Source: CAZCTC01 sp964501335
GTDB lineage: Bacteria; Chloroflexota; Anaerolineae; B4-G1; SLSP01
Direction: 5' to 3'
DNA length: 64,000 nucleotides
NCBI GenBank assembly: GCA_964501335.1
Contig: CAZCTC010000036.1
Span: 1-64,000 of the forward strand
A program made the position numbers and the translations under genes. The notes beneath the pieces were generated by a model that saw only the letters and a program-made list of their open reading frames with translations, was not told the origin of the DNA and did no database searches. Below, piece by piece: positions 1 through 8,472 of the stretch (position 1 is its first letter; the number at the start of each line of letters is the position of its first letter).

Positions 1-323
1 GCCTCTGTGGTGAAATCTCTGCTCTTTTTCATCCTTCGGGGTGCCGCCCCCGGCATGGCCTTCTGTCTTGAAAATAGGCCTTTATGGCATGGCCCCGGCC
101 TTGTAACGTCCCGCAAATGGCCCTTTCCCCGTAAAACACGACGCGCGGGACGGAGGAAGAGAATTTTTTTGTTTATATTTTCGTGCGCATCAGAATGCGC
201 ACGAAAATATAGGCTTTTCCAGAGCCGCACAGGCTGTCTACTGTCAACTTGCTGCTGTCTACTTTCTTTGGCCTTTTCCAAAGCCGCCCACCCAACAGAT
301 CATTACGTCTCACGTTTCACGTC
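1..323. repeat. Intergenic repeat mosaic at the left edge
   Basis: No convincing gene is seen here. It starts with a CTCTGTGGTGAAATCTC-type repeat, continues with a GGGTGCCGCCCCCGGCATGGCC-type repeat ending in CTGTCTTGAAAATAGG (also near 8800, 9145, 47325 and, inverted, 53870), then holds a full copy of the box-plus-hairpin element (107-212), a TGTCTAC-type repeat (about 232-265) and a CACGTTTCACGTCTTACG repeat (about 308-330). The hairpin has 16-nt arms at 175-190 and 195-210 and a CAGA loop. The same modules recur in the same order elsewhere, so this looks like nested insertion of short repeats. Confidence 0.75.
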
Positions 324-2729
324 TTACGTCTTCGTCCTCACCAACGCCGGAGCCGCAAACCGAAACCCCAACGACTCCCCCGTCATACCCGCCCGTCCAC
401 CGGCGCGACAGGTACAGCGCGCCCAATGGGACTTCTGCACGGGATCCCCCATCCAGCCGGCGCCCCGAATCGCCCGCTCAATACTCTCCGCCGTAGAAAA
501 ACTCTCCCGCCCGTCCATACTGGAATACGGATAGGCCACAAACTGAGAACTGCACCATTCCGCCACATTCCCGACCATCTCCCGCACCCCATAAGCACTT
601 TCATCCCCCGGATATTCCCCGACAGGCGCCGGACTCTGTCTCGCTTCGCCAAAATGCCCCCGATCGGGATTCCAGAGATCATTCCAGGGATAAAGCCGCT
701 TCTGTCCGCTTGCCGGATCCCACGAAGCCGTCTTTTCCCACTCGGCCTCCGTCAACAATCGGCCGCCGCGCCAGCGACAATAGGCCAGCGCCTCATACCA
801 GTTCACCCCCACCACCGGCTGGCGCAACGCACTAAAATCGGGATCGTCCCAATAAACCGGCTGAGTCCGCCAGACCTGACGAACCACATCCCAACACCCC
901 CCATCGCGCCACATCCCCGCCGCCATCGCCTCGATCCAATACTGCGGCAATCGATAGCCCCCCGCACTGATAAAAGAGCGGTATTCCAGATTGGTCACCG
1001 GATAACACCCCACATAGTAACCGCCCAGCCACACCGTATGCTGAGGCCTCTCGATATTGGGGGCCATTTTATCTTCCGGCGCACTGCCCATCACAAAATT
1101 GCCCCCGGGAATATAGATCATGCCCACCGGAGCCAGACTGCGCAGATAATCATCGACTCCCATCCGATCCATCTCGTATTCCCGCGTCGCCAGCCAATAC
1201 CAGGCCTGTACCTGCCAGGATTCCTCCTCAAAATGCAGAACATCGTGAATCCCATTGTGAAAACCGCGCCGCTCGATCTCTTTCGACAACAGCTCCCAAC
1301 GCGATTCGCCCAGCTTCTTCTCTACCTTGGGAAGCTGCGGCGGCAACGACACCGGCGGAGCCTGATGCTCCCACAAACGCTCCCCCGGCATCACCTCCCA
1401 GGAATGGAAACAATCCGCCGCCGGCGGCATCGGATCGATCGGCTTGCCGATTTGCACAAACCAGGCCATCTGCCGGCCGCGTTGTTGCAATTCGGCATAG
1501 AGTTCTCGATGCTCGGCCCATCCCTCACGATCCCAACCGGAACTGACCACCCACAGGATCAACAGTTCGGGATAATCCGCCTTCCATAGGCGCATCTGCG
1601 CCAGAACCGCCCGCAACATCGCCTCCGCCCGGCTGATTCCCGAATCGCGGTAGCCCACCACCCGCTGAATATCTCCCGGTTGCGAGACATCTTCCGGAGG
1701 CGTCCATATACTCCCGACAAAACTTTGCTGTACTTCATAACCCCGCCGTACCAGCGCCTGAGCCAGCGCCAGCGTCAACGCCCGGGCCAGCACCTCGCCG
1801 TCCCCCAACAACTCCAGCCCGGCCTGCGTGACCACATAGGCCAGCTGGCGTTTGGGTTCGCGCCCCCCCTCCCGGCCGTAATAAAGCGCCTCCCGGTTCC
1901 ACAACCGATCCAAAAAGAGCAACTGCGGATAAACCAGTTCGGTCGGCACCAGACTATCCAGACTGCCCTGCCGCGTCAACCCATCATAACCACCGATGGC
2001 ATAGGTCTGAGCGCCCCGGAAATCATGTTTCTCACTCACCCACGGCAACAACGGTAAAACCTGTTCGATCATCAACTGCGCCTGCTCCGGCAATCCCATC
2101 AGATTGAAAAGATCCAGCAACGCCCGCAGGTCCGGCGCCCCGTTCCACCGGAAATCGTAACCGTGCAAAAAACGCAACGCCTCGACATCCAGCTGCCGCA
2201 AATTCGCCTCGATCTGCGATCGCGCCGACTCAGGCAACACAGCCGACAGCCGCTGTCGATCCATAGCCGACATGGACTGCCAGAGCTGAGTCGGATCGCC
2301 GGACTCCAACCGTTCGGCCAGCTTTCCGATAAATTCCTCCGAATAAGGAGGGTTCAACTCCTTAAAGGGCCCCGAAAAAGCCACCCCCTCCAACAACCGC
2401 GCCAGCACCACCCCCACCAGGGCATCCGAAAGCCCCATCCGGCACAATTTACGCAGCTGCGGATCATCCTGCAAATGCTTGAGCCAATCCAGATAGTCTT
2501 GATTCCGGGAACTCTCCGTAAGATAGGCCGGCCGGGCAATGATCAACCGATCGCGAGGCTGAGCCACCAGCACCCCCAAATCCTGCACCACACTCAGCGG
2601 AGCACAACACCCCACCGCGCCGACCCCGCGCAGCCAGTAAGCGGAAATCGCCGCGGTAGGAGGCACCCCCAAAGAAAAAACCCACGAATGCAGCAGCAAC
2701 GTCAAGGCCTCATCCGGCTGTAACGCCAT
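324..2729 (-). CDS. Large protein with C-terminal degenerate FGE/sulfatase-modifying-factor domain
   Basis: A protein of 801 residues. The last 265 or so residues match the formylglycine-generating enzyme (SUMF1) fold: start MIYIPGGNFVMGS, then GCYPVTNLEYRSF, GVNWYEALAYCRW, GRLLTEAEWEKTA, GNVAEWCSS and the closing ESLGFRF. In true FGEs the substrate-binding cysteine pair follows the GGSW motif; here the equivalent stretch reads GAGWMGDPVQK with both cysteines gone, so a binding or structural role is likelier than catalysis. The middle (roughly 300-430) has alternating hydrophobic strands (LAYVVTQAGLELL, PELLILWVVSSGW) that could be a vWA- or Rossmann-like fold; that is weak inference. The N-terminal 290 residues are unrecognised. 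Start 2729 was chosen over 2768 because GGAGGG precedes it; it overlaps the upstream gene by 20 nt. Last gene of a three-gene operon. Confidence 0.8.
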   Translation of the reverse strand: MALQPDEALTLLLHSWVFSLGVPPTAAISAYWLRGVGAVGCCAPLSVVQDLGVLVAQPRDRLIIARPAYLTESSRNQDYLDWLKHLQDDPQLRKLCRMGLSDALVGVVLARLLEGVAFSGPFKELNPPYSEEFIGKLAERLESGDPTQLWQSMSAMDRQRLSAVLPESARSQIEANLRQLDVEALRFLHGYDFRWNGAPDLRALLDLFNLMGLPEQAQLMIEQVLPLLPWVSEKHDFRGAQTYAIGGYDGLTRQGSLDSLVPTELVYPQLLFLDRLWNREALYYGREGGREPKRQLAYVVTQAGLELLGDGEVLARALTLALAQALVRRGYEVQQSFVGSIWTPPEDVSQPGDIQRVVGYRDSGISRAEAMLRAVLAQMRLWKADYPELLILWVVSSGWDREGWAEHRELYAELQQRGRQMAWFVQIGKPIDPMPPAADCFHSWEVMPGERLWEHQAPPVSLPPQLPKVEKKLGESRWELLSKEIERRGFHNGIHDVLHFEEESWQVQAWYWLATREYEMDRMGVDDYLRSLAPVGMIYIPGGNFVMGSAPEDKMAPNIERPQHTVWLGGYYVGCYPVTNLEYRSFISAGGYRLPQYWIEAMAAGMWRDGGCWDVVRQVWRTQPVYWDDPDFSALRQPVVGVNWYEALAYCRWRGGRLLTEAEWEKTASWDPASGQKRLYPWNDLWNPDRGHFGEARQSPAPVGEYPGDESAYGVREMVGNVAEWCSSQFVAYPYSSMDGRESFSTAESIERAIRGAGWMGDPVQKSHWARCTCRAGGRAGMTGESLGFRFAAPALVRTKT

Positions 2730-3819
2730 GATCGTTCCCTCCCTCAAACTGGATCGCCCCGAATTCAATTCGGCGCTTCCCCTGTTCGGTCACATAGGGC
2801 AAAATCGCCTGCAAGGCCAGCACAAATTCCGCGCTTAATAGATTGTAATTCGCCGGCACCCCGCCCCCGGCGATGATCAACGCCACTAAAGGACGAAACT
2901 TCAAGAAATAATCATTCCCAATCCGCGCCGCCTGCAAAGCCTCCGGCCCCCCGCCCGGCACCCGCAAAAACTTCTCCGTCATCTCCAGCAAAGGCCAGAC
3001 CCGCTGAGCCTTTCCCCACGCATCTACGCGCATCTCACCGCAAAAATGACAGTAGCTCTCGTAAAACTGGAAAAGGAAATCGGCCGCAACCTCGCTTCGC
3101 CGCAGCCCCTCCAGCATCAATCCCAGATTGCGACAGGCAATCCGGGTTTCCGACAGCGCCAGCCATCGCTGACGAATCCACCGCGCCAGCACCGCATCTT
3201 TCAACAAAGCCACCGTCAACCGCTGCCATCCAACCGCCTGCTCCGGATCCACCTTGACCGTGGATTTCCAACCCGGCAGCCATTCAACGGCCAGCGGCTC
3301 CAGCGCCGGCGGCAAATAAAAATCCAGCGACTCCCAGGCCGAAATCGGACTGAGGTCCAACAATAAAGGCACAATCTCCTTAGATGGGGCCAGCATCCCT
3401 GGCCCACTCCGCCGGACCACATCCCGTAAAATCGCATGATAGATCAATGCCGTCGTCCGATCCTGCACCGGCGGCAAGCTCTGTACCAAAGCCCGCGTCG
3501 ACGCCACCACCTCCCGGGTCGATTCCTGCTGCCCCAAAACGGTCACATTCATCGCCGCCCAGGCCAGCCCCAACACCTCCACCGGAACCTTCAACACCCC
3601 CCAACGGGAAGGGTCCATTTCCAGATCGACCAGAAAGACCTCCAGACACTGCCGCACCGCCTCGATCAACCGCGGATCAGGACGGGCATACAGCTCTTCC
3701 AGCGCCCGCTGTTCGACCCCCAGGAACCGCTCCGCCTGAGGTTTGCCGTCCCGCACCGACAGCAAAAACTCGCCCAACGCCGGGATCAACCGACGCAACG
3801 TTGGTGAATCTACCCGCAT
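2710..3819 (-). CDS. Unrecognised 369-residue protein
   Basis: Middle gene of a three-gene operon; it overlaps the gene before by 10 nt and the FGE-domain gene after by 20 nt, which suggests translational coupling and a shared complex. The product is mainly alpha-helical in appearance, Leu/Ala/Arg rich, with no signal peptide or membrane segment. Two tryptophan-rich stretches (VEWLPGWKSTV, AVLARWIRQRWLAL) and a CHFCGE pair stand out, but one CxxC is not enough to call a zinc site. Family not recognised. The context (small protein, this protein, FGE-domain protein) is loosely like multi-gene effector or conflict modules that use FGE domains, which is inference only. Confidence 0.75.
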   Translation of the reverse strand: MRVDSPTLRRLIPALGEFLLSVRDGKPQAERFLGVEQRALEELYARPDPRLIEAVRQCLEVFLVDLEMDPSRWGVLKVPVEVLGLAWAAMNVTVLGQQESTREVVASTRALVQSLPPVQDRTTALIYHAILRDVVRRSGPGMLAPSKEIVPLLLDLSPISAWESLDFYLPPALEPLAVEWLPGWKSTVKVDPEQAVGWQRLTVALLKDAVLARWIRQRWLALSETRIACRNLGLMLEGLRRSEVAADFLFQFYESYCHFCGEMRVDAWGKAQRVWPLLEMTEKFLRVPGGGPEALQAARIGNDYFLKFRPLVALIIAGGGVPANYNLLSAEFVLALQAILPYVTEQGKRRIEFGAIQFEGGNDHGVTAG

Positions 3820-4037
3820 AACATCAACTCCGCCTCAGTCAGGCCGGCCTGTGCCAGCAACTCGTCCAACAACAAAGGATAGGGGCTGTCGCTCAGAATC
3901 TCCAATCCCTCCTCCGTCACCCGGATCTGCACCCGCACCTTCTTAACCTCCGATGCTGTGGCATAATCCTCAGCCGTAATCAAAGCAGGCAATTGATCCA
4001 CATAACGCACCCGGATTTTCTTTTTTTCGTCGACCAT
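3810..4037 (-). CDS. Small unrecognised protein, first gene of the FGE operon
   Basis: About 75 residues, beginning MVDEKKKIRVRYVDQLPAL and ending AELMLCG; charged N-terminus, then a segment (VRVQIRVTEEGLEIL) of likely beta strands. Start 4037 is preferred over the longer frame to 4088 because a good promoter lies at 4071-4098 and its expected start point is near 4064, inside the longer frame; AAGGGG also lies just upstream of 4037. The stop overlaps the next start by 10 nt. No family recognised. Confidence 0.65.
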   Translation of the reverse strand: MVDEKKKIRVRYVDQLPALITAEDYATASEVKKVRVQIRVTEEGLEILSDSPYPLLLDELLAQAGLTEAELMLCG

Positions 4038-4070
4038 CTCCCGCCCCTTGCAACATAAAGTAACACAAAA

Positions 4071-4098
4071 AGTATATCCCTCATCCATTATTAGTCAA
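4071..4098 (-). promoter_or_regulatory. Sigma70-type promoter of the three-gene FGE operon
   Basis: On the minus strand TTGACT (4098-4093), a 16-nt spacer and TATACT (4076-4071). Transcription would begin about 27 nt before the start at 4037. Confidence 0.6.
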
Positions 4099-4159
4099 AA
4101 AAGAACCCTTGTTGCGGGATATAAAAATCGACCGTTAAGCAGACCCGCAAACAACCGAC

Positions 4160-4270
4160 CAGGTGAAGAAAACAGCCTGTATTTTTGCGCGCAAAAATAC
4201 AAATAAAAACTCTCTCGGCCTGCTTCGCCCGGCGCGTCGATTCGAGCCGAACAAAAGCCTTACGCGGAAC
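4160..4270 (-). repeat. Box-hairpin element, reverse orientation, shortened hairpin
   Basis: A perfect 22-nt palindrome (4179-4200, GTATTTTTGCG and its complement, no loop) is followed by AAATAAAAACTCTC, a GGCGCGTCG segment and ACGCGGAACGC, i.e. the reverse complement of the element found near 107, 5148 and 47368. It fills the gap between pyrK and the FGE operon. Confidence 0.7.
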
Positions 4271-4278
4271 GCACCCTT

Positions 4279-4989
4279 CTACAACCGGGTCTCTACCGGC
4301 CCATCCAGACAGGCCAGCCAGCCGGGCCGATGCGTCTCACACCGCCCACACAACCCCATGCCACAGCGCATCACCGCCTCCCAGGAAAACTGATAGGGCA
4401 AACCATACCGCACACATTGTTCCTCCAACGCCGCCAGCATCCCCGCCGGGCCGCAGGCATAAACACAATCCGGCCGCCGCGACTCAATGGCCGCTGCCGT
4501 AATCTCCGTAATGCGCCCGGTCACCCCACGGCTCCCATCCTCTGTCACTACGCGAAACGGAATCCCCCGCAGCGCCAGCTCCCGCTCGCCCAACAATTCC
4601 CCCCCACTCTTCGCCCCCAGGCACACTTCAACGTTCAGCCCCGCTGCCAATGCCGTCCGCGCCAGAAAGCCCAGCGGCGCCATCCCATATCCCCCGCCCG
4701 CCAGCAACACCCGACGTCCCTGCAACCGAAACCCCTGCCCCAACGGCCCCCGCACCCACACCCGATCGCCGGCCTTGAGTTCATGCAGCGCCCGGCTGAA
4801 CGGCCCCACCGCCGCCACGGTCAGGCTCAAGGGATCGGCCCCCGCTATACTGAACGGCCGCTCATCGACACCCGGCAGCCACAACATCACAAACTGGCCG
4901 GGCTCCGCCGGCAAAGGACGATCACAGACCAACGTCCGGGTCCGCTCATTTTCCCACCGTATTTCGGTAATGGTATAAACTTCGTGCAT
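4279..4989 (-). CDS. pyrK: Dihydroorotate dehydrogenase B, electron transfer subunit
   Basis: 236 residues. PyrK passes electrons from PyrD through FAD and a [2Fe-2S] cluster to NAD+, in the fourth step of pyrimidine synthesis. Seen: the flavin motif RPFSIAG near residue 44, GPLGQGF, the nucleotide-binding LLAGGGYGMAPL near 95-106, and the cluster ligands C209, C214, C217 and C227 in the order C-x4-C-x2-C-x9-C. Length is slightly below the usual 250-260. AAGGAGAATT directly precedes the ATG. It lies downstream of pyrD on the same strand but 820 bp away, the gap being filled by repeats; the class 1B pairing with pyrD makes the assignment firm. Confidence 0.93.
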   Translation of the reverse strand: MHEVYTITEIRWENERTRTLVCDRPLPAEPGQFVMLWLPGVDERPFSIAGADPLSLTVAAVGPFSRALHELKAGDRVWVRGPLGQGFRLQGRRVLLAGGGYGMAPLGFLARTALAAGLNVEVCLGAKSGGELLGERELALRGIPFRVVTEDGSRGVTGRITEITAAAIESRRPDCVYACGPAGMLAALEEQCVRYGLPYQFSWEAVMRCGMGLCGRCETHRPGWLACLDGPVETRL

Positions 4990-5147
4990 AATTCTCCTTA
5001 CTGTCTGTCTTGAAAATAGCCCGCGCTAAGGTGCGACGCACTTTCTACCCATAGAACCGTCGATTCAAATGGTCCAATGTTGGAGCAAGTCCCCCTGTCC
5101 TTGCAAAAACATAATGCGTTGCACCTCTTGAAAAATCCTCCCCACCC

Positions 5148-5247
5148 GCAAATGAGGCCTTCCCCGTAAGATGCACCGCGCTGGCTGGGGGGAGAGAGTT
5201 TTTTTCTTTATGTTTTCGGCGGCTTCAGAAAGCCGCCGAAAACATAG
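5148..5247 (+). repeat. Box-hairpin element copy
   Basis: Box part with CCGCGCTGG and GAGAGAGTTTTTTTC, then a hairpin with 16-nt arms (5210-5225 and 5230-5245, ATGTTTTCGGCGGCTT) around a CAGA loop, then AGGCTTTTCCAGA. Confidence 0.8.
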
Positions 5248-5270
5248 GCTTTTCCAGAACCGCCCCGGTG

Positions 5271-5720
5271 ACACGCTCTTCCCCCTCTCCCTCCCGCGTC
5301 GCTCGCGGCGATACCCGGCCACGTTTCCTCTCGAATCGCGTCGCTACTTAACAACAAAACAAGGGAGAGGGGCAGGGGTGAGGGCCGGCGCGCCGAAAAC
5401 ATAGGCTTTTCCAGAACCGCCCCGGCAACGCAGGCTGTCTGCTGTCTACTTGCTGCTGTCTACTTTCTTTGGCCTTTTCCAGAGCCGCCCCGGCGACACG
5501 CTCTTCCCCCTCTCCCTCCCGCATCGCTCGCGACGATACCCGGCCACGTTTCCTCTCGAATCGCGTCGCTACTTAACAACAAAACAAGGGAGAGGGGCAG
5601 GGGTGAGGGCCGGCGCGCCGAAAACATAGGCTTTTCCAGAACCGCCCCGGCAACGCAGGCTGTCTGCTGTCTACTTGCTGCTGTCTACTTTCTTTGGCCT
5701 TTTCCAGAGCCGCCCCGGCG
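5271..5720. repeat. 225-bp tandem duplication
   Basis: Two nearly identical 225-bp units (5271-5495 and 5496-5720). Each contains CTCTTCCCCCTCTCCCTCCC with a distant partner AGGGAGAGGGGCAGGGG, a severed 3' arm of the element hairpin (GCCGAAAACATAGG) and a TGTCTAC block. Differences are few (for example CGCGTCGCTCGCGGCG against CGCATCGCTCGCGACG), so duplication looks recent. Confidence 0.85.
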
Positions 5721-5808
5721 ACACTTCACGTTTTACGTTTTACGTTTCAGAAAATCCCCGCTCTTCCTCTTCTCTGTGCTCTCTGCGCCTCTGTGGTGAA
5801 CTCTCTTC

Positions 5809-6681
5809 TCATCCCAATGCCGCCAGCTCCTGCAAAATCGCCTCCAAAACCCCCGGGCCGCGATACCAGACCGCCGTCCCAACCCCCACCGCCGTCGCCC
5901 CGGCCAGCAACATCTCAGCCGCATCGCGCCCGGTCATCACCCCGCCCGTACCGATCACCGGAACGCGCACGGCCCGCGAGATCTCATAAACCGCTCGCAA
6001 CGCAATCGGCTTGAGCGCCGGCCCCGAAATCCCCCCGACCCGATTGGCAAGCACCGGCCGCCCCGCCTCCACATCGATCGCCATCCCCGGCATGGTATTG
6101 ACCGCCGTGATGGCATCCGCCCCGGCCGTCACCACCGCCTGCGCAATCCGCGCAATCGAAGGGACATTGGGCGCCAGCTTAACCGCAATGGGCAGCGCCG
6201 TCGCCGCCCGCACCGCCGCCGTGACCGCCGCCGCGCTCTCCACATCGCCGGCAAAGGGCGTTCCGAACTCATCGCTCACATTGGGACAGGAGATATTGAC
6301 CTCAATCCAATCCGGCCGGGCCGCCGTCACAATCCGGGCCACCTCGGCAAACTCGGCCACCGTCCCCCCGAAAATGCTGGCAATCAACGGTGTAGCCAAC
6401 GGTACCAGCAAGGCCCGCGCCTCCGACAGCATATGGACCTCCTCCACAGCCCCCGGATTGCTCAACCCTACCGCATTGAGCACCCCATGCCCCCAATCGA
6501 CAGCCACCGGATTGGGATGGCCCGGACGCGCCGCCAGACCGCAACTCTTGGCCGTCACCGCGCCCGCCCCCGATTGCGCGGCACGCTGCAACAACGCCGC
6601 GCTGGTGCCCCAGATCCCGGAAGCCAGCACCAATGGATTGCGCAACCGTACCCCCAACAATTCACAGCTTAAATCTCCCAT
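5809..6681 (-). CDS. pyrD: Dihydroorotate dehydrogenase, class 1B catalytic subunit
   Basis: 290 residues, TIM-barrel flavoenzyme oxidising dihydroorotate to orotate. Visible: the N-terminal NPLVLASG strand, TAKSCG with the FMN-contacting lysine (K45), the catalytic-loop motif NISCPN with C132 as general base (a cysteine, as in class 1 rather than the serine of class 2 enzymes), VKLAPN, AVNTMPGMAID and the FMN phosphate loop GTGGVMTGRDAAEML. Start 6681 is taken rather than the TTG at 6684 because AGGAGGGATTG precedes the ATG. pyrFE lies upstream and pyrK downstream on the same strand, so this is a pyr cluster with enlarged gaps. Confidence 0.95.
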   Translation of the reverse strand: MGDLSCELLGVRLRNPLVLASGIWGTSAALLQRAAQSGAGAVTAKSCGLAARPGHPNPVAVDWGHGVLNAVGLSNPGAVEEVHMLSEARALLVPLATPLIASIFGGTVAEFAEVARIVTAARPDWIEVNISCPNVSDEFGTPFAGDVESAAAVTAAVRAATALPIAVKLAPNVPSIARIAQAVVTAGADAITAVNTMPGMAIDVEAGRPVLANRVGGISGPALKPIALRAVYEISRAVRVPVIGTGGVMTGRDAAEMLLAGATAVGVGTAVWYRGPGVLEAILQELAALG

Positions 6682-6713
6682 CAATCCCTCCTATCAGGAC
6701 AGGGTATGGTAAC

Positions 6714-6909
6714 ACCCCGCAAAGGACATCTTTCTGGTAAGCTACGCCGCGCGGTGCGCAGCAGGAAAAGAAAATTTTCTATTTGTATTTTCGGCGGCCT
6801 CAGAAGGCCGCCGAAAATACCATCAGTTTTTTCCAGACTTCCAATCTTCCGGCCTTCCAATCTTCCAGCCTTCCAATCTTCCAGCCTTCCACCTTCCAAA
6901 TCTTCCAGC
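6714..6909. repeat. Box-hairpin element plus CTTCCAAT/CTTCCAGC minisatellite
   Basis: The element (about 6714-6822) has arms GTATTTTCGGCGGCCT (6785-6800) and its complement (6805-6820) around CAGA. It is followed by a run of 7-9 nt units CTTCCAATCTTCCAGC repeated several times (about 6835-6909) that reaches the stop codon of pyrFE. The unit count could vary between strains. Confidence 0.75.
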
Positions 6910-8283
6910 CTACCGTCCCTCCGTCAGATAAGCCCGCACCTCCGCCAGTTTCCCCGGCTCCACCAATCCCAATGACTGCAAACCGTCGAGGATCTGCCCC
7001 ATCGTCAACACCGACTGCACCCGGCAACCCTGGGCCGCCATCGCCGCCGCCCCGCCCTGCTCACGATCCACCAGCACCACCACATCCTCAACCCGCAGTC
7101 CGGCCTCGCGTAAAGGTTGCAGCGCCGTCGCAATGCTTCCCCCGCTGGTGATCACATCTTCAATCAGAACCGCCCGCTGACCCGGTTTAAAAATCCCCTC
7201 AATCGCCTGTCCCGTGCCATGCGCCTTCACCTCTTTGCGAGGATAAATCAAAGGAGCATTCAAAATCAACGCCGCCGCCGTGGCCGCCGGCAGTGCCGCA
7301 TAAGGGACCGCCGCAAGACACTCGAACTCCAGCCGCCGCAGCCTTTCCGCATAAGCCACTGCAATTTTCCGAAAAAGCGACGGGACCGAAATCGCCCGCC
7401 GCAGATCGATGTAGATCGGCGAAAGCGCCCCGGAAGCCAGCGTGAATTGACCAAAACGCACGCATCCCGCCTCAAAAAGCCCGCGGATCAACTCCAACCC
7501 GGCCGCGGGCCGTACCGGCAACACCGCCCGCGCCGACTGGATCTCCATCCGTAGGGCCGCCGCCGCCGCCCTGGGATCGGCCGCCCCCAGCACCGCCCGC
7601 GAGACCGGCACAATCATCCGCCCACCCTCCACATCCAACCCGGCCGCCAGAGCCGCCCCCAGATCTCCACCCTGCGCTCCCACCCCCGGCGCCAGCAACC
7701 AGCGGTCGGGAGCCAGCCGGCGGACAGCCGCCAGGGCCTCCAGCTGCGTCGCTCCGACCACAAACCCCACCTGCCCTGCCTCCCCCCACTCCAATCCGGC
7801 CCGCACCACTTGCTGATAAAAAGGCTCGATCCCCAGATTCTGGATCTCTGCCGCAGAAGGATTTGAAGTCTGCGCCAGCAAAAAAACCGCCTTGCCCGGA
7901 TAAGAAAGGAAGGGCCTCACACTGTCACGTCCCAGATAAGGACTCAACGTCACCGCATCCGCCTTCAACACCTCAAAAGCCGCCCGGGCATAAGCCGTCG
8001 CCGTATTCCCAATGTCCCCCCGTTTGACATCGAGAATCACCGGAATCCCCGCCGGAACCGCCGCCATCGTCTCCTGCAAAGCTGCCATCCCCGCCGGGCC
8101 ATATTGCTCATAGAAAGCACTGTTCGGCTTATAACAGCAGACCAGATCGGCCGTCTGCTCCATCAATGCCCTGCCCCAGGGCACCAGTTGATCCACCGGC
8201 ACACGCTCCGGATCCAGCCCCAGACAGAGCAAAGAACCGTTACGCTCCACCGCCGCCGCCAACTTATCACTGAAAGCATTCAT
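6910..8283 (-). CDS. pyrFE: Bifunctional OMP decarboxylase / orotate phosphoribosyltransferase
   Basis: 457 residues joining the last two steps of UMP synthesis in the order decarboxylase then phosphoribosyltransferase (the reverse of animal UMPS). The N-terminal 270 residues are a long-type PyrF: LLCLGLDPE and the catalytic DVKRGDIGNTA with D85, K87 and D90. The C-terminal part is PyrE: FTLASGALSPIYIDLR and the PRPP-binding VLIEDVITSGGS near residues 370-385. The ATG at 8283 is chosen because AAAGGAGATCAGGGAG precedes it; an in-frame TTG at 8364 lies upstream of a terminator hairpin in the leader and is unlikely. First gene of the pyrFE-pyrD-pyrK series; probably controlled by attenuation. 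Confidence 0.95.
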   Translation of the reverse strand: MNAFSDKLAAAVERNGSLLCLGLDPERVPVDQLVPWGRALMEQTADLVCCYKPNSAFYEQYGPAGMAALQETMAAVPAGIPVILDVKRGDIGNTATAYARAAFEVLKADAVTLSPYLGRDSVRPFLSYPGKAVFLLAQTSNPSAAEIQNLGIEPFYQQVVRAGLEWGEAGQVGFVVGATQLEALAAVRRLAPDRWLLAPGVGAQGGDLGAALAAGLDVEGGRMIVPVSRAVLGAADPRAAAAALRMEIQSARAVLPVRPAAGLELIRGLFEAGCVRFGQFTLASGALSPIYIDLRRAISVPSLFRKIAVAYAERLRRLEFECLAAVPYAALPAATAAALILNAPLIYPRKEVKAHGTGQAIEGIFKPGQRAVLIEDVITSGGSIATALQPLREAGLRVEDVVVLVDREQGGAAAMAAQGCRVQSVLTMGQILDGLQSLGLVEPGKLAEVRAYLTEGR

Positions 8284-8452
8284 CTCCCTGATCTCCTTTC
8301 GAAGCAAAAAAAAAGCTCCGCCGATAAACGGCGGAGCCTGAAACCTCAACACAAAAAATATCAAATGGAAAATCGTCTTCCGTGCCGGTTATCTGCCCGG
8401 CCCGGAACCACACCAGCAGCTTGAAATCCCGATACCTCGTCATTGCATCCAT
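8267..8452 (-). CDS. Possible 61-codon pyrFE leader peptide
   Basis: An ATG frame starts about 14 nt after the predicted transcription start and runs through the leader, through the terminator hairpin, and ends 17 nt inside pyrFE in another frame. Before the hairpin it crosses U-rich stretches (GATTTTCC, GATATTTTTTGTG). This is the arrangement of the E. coli pyrBI leader, where coupled translation prevents termination when UTP is low. There is no clear Shine-Dalgarno sequence, so translation is uncertain. Confidence 0.35.
   Translation of the reverse strand: MDAMTRYRDFKLLVWFRAGQITGTEDDFPFDIFCVEVSGSAVYRRSFFFASKGDQGDECFQ
8306..8337 (-). terminator. Intrinsic terminator (attenuator) in the pyrFE leader
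   Basis: On the minus strand GCTCCGCCG, loop TTTAT, CGGCGGAGC, then nine T: a 9-bp GC-rich stem with a U tract. It lies between the pyrFE promoter and start codon with no upstream gene to terminate, so attenuation of pyrFE is the natural reading. No PyrR-type binding loop was found in the leader. Confidence 0.8.
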
Positions 8453-8472
8453 TGTTTAACCAAACCCGGTCG

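Larger units (their letters stand above)
4990..5808. repeat. Repeat array between pyrD and pyrK
   Basis: No gene is seen in these 819 bp. The stretch holds a box-hairpin element (5148-5247), a 225-bp tandem duplication (5271-5720), ACGTTTTACGTTTTACGTTTC (about 5729-5750) and a CTCTGCGCCTCTGTGGTGAA repeat (about 5780-5800). Short open frames in it are translations of the repeats. Confidence 0.75.

Noticed and set aside
249..1589. 446-residue plus-strand frame at the left end
   Set aside because: Antisense of the FGE-domain gene, Pro/Arg/His-rich, begins inside a repeat.
8284..8364. N-terminal extension of pyrFE to a TTG at 8364
   Set aside because: It would be translated from the terminator hairpin; the ATG at 8283 has a strong ribosome site.
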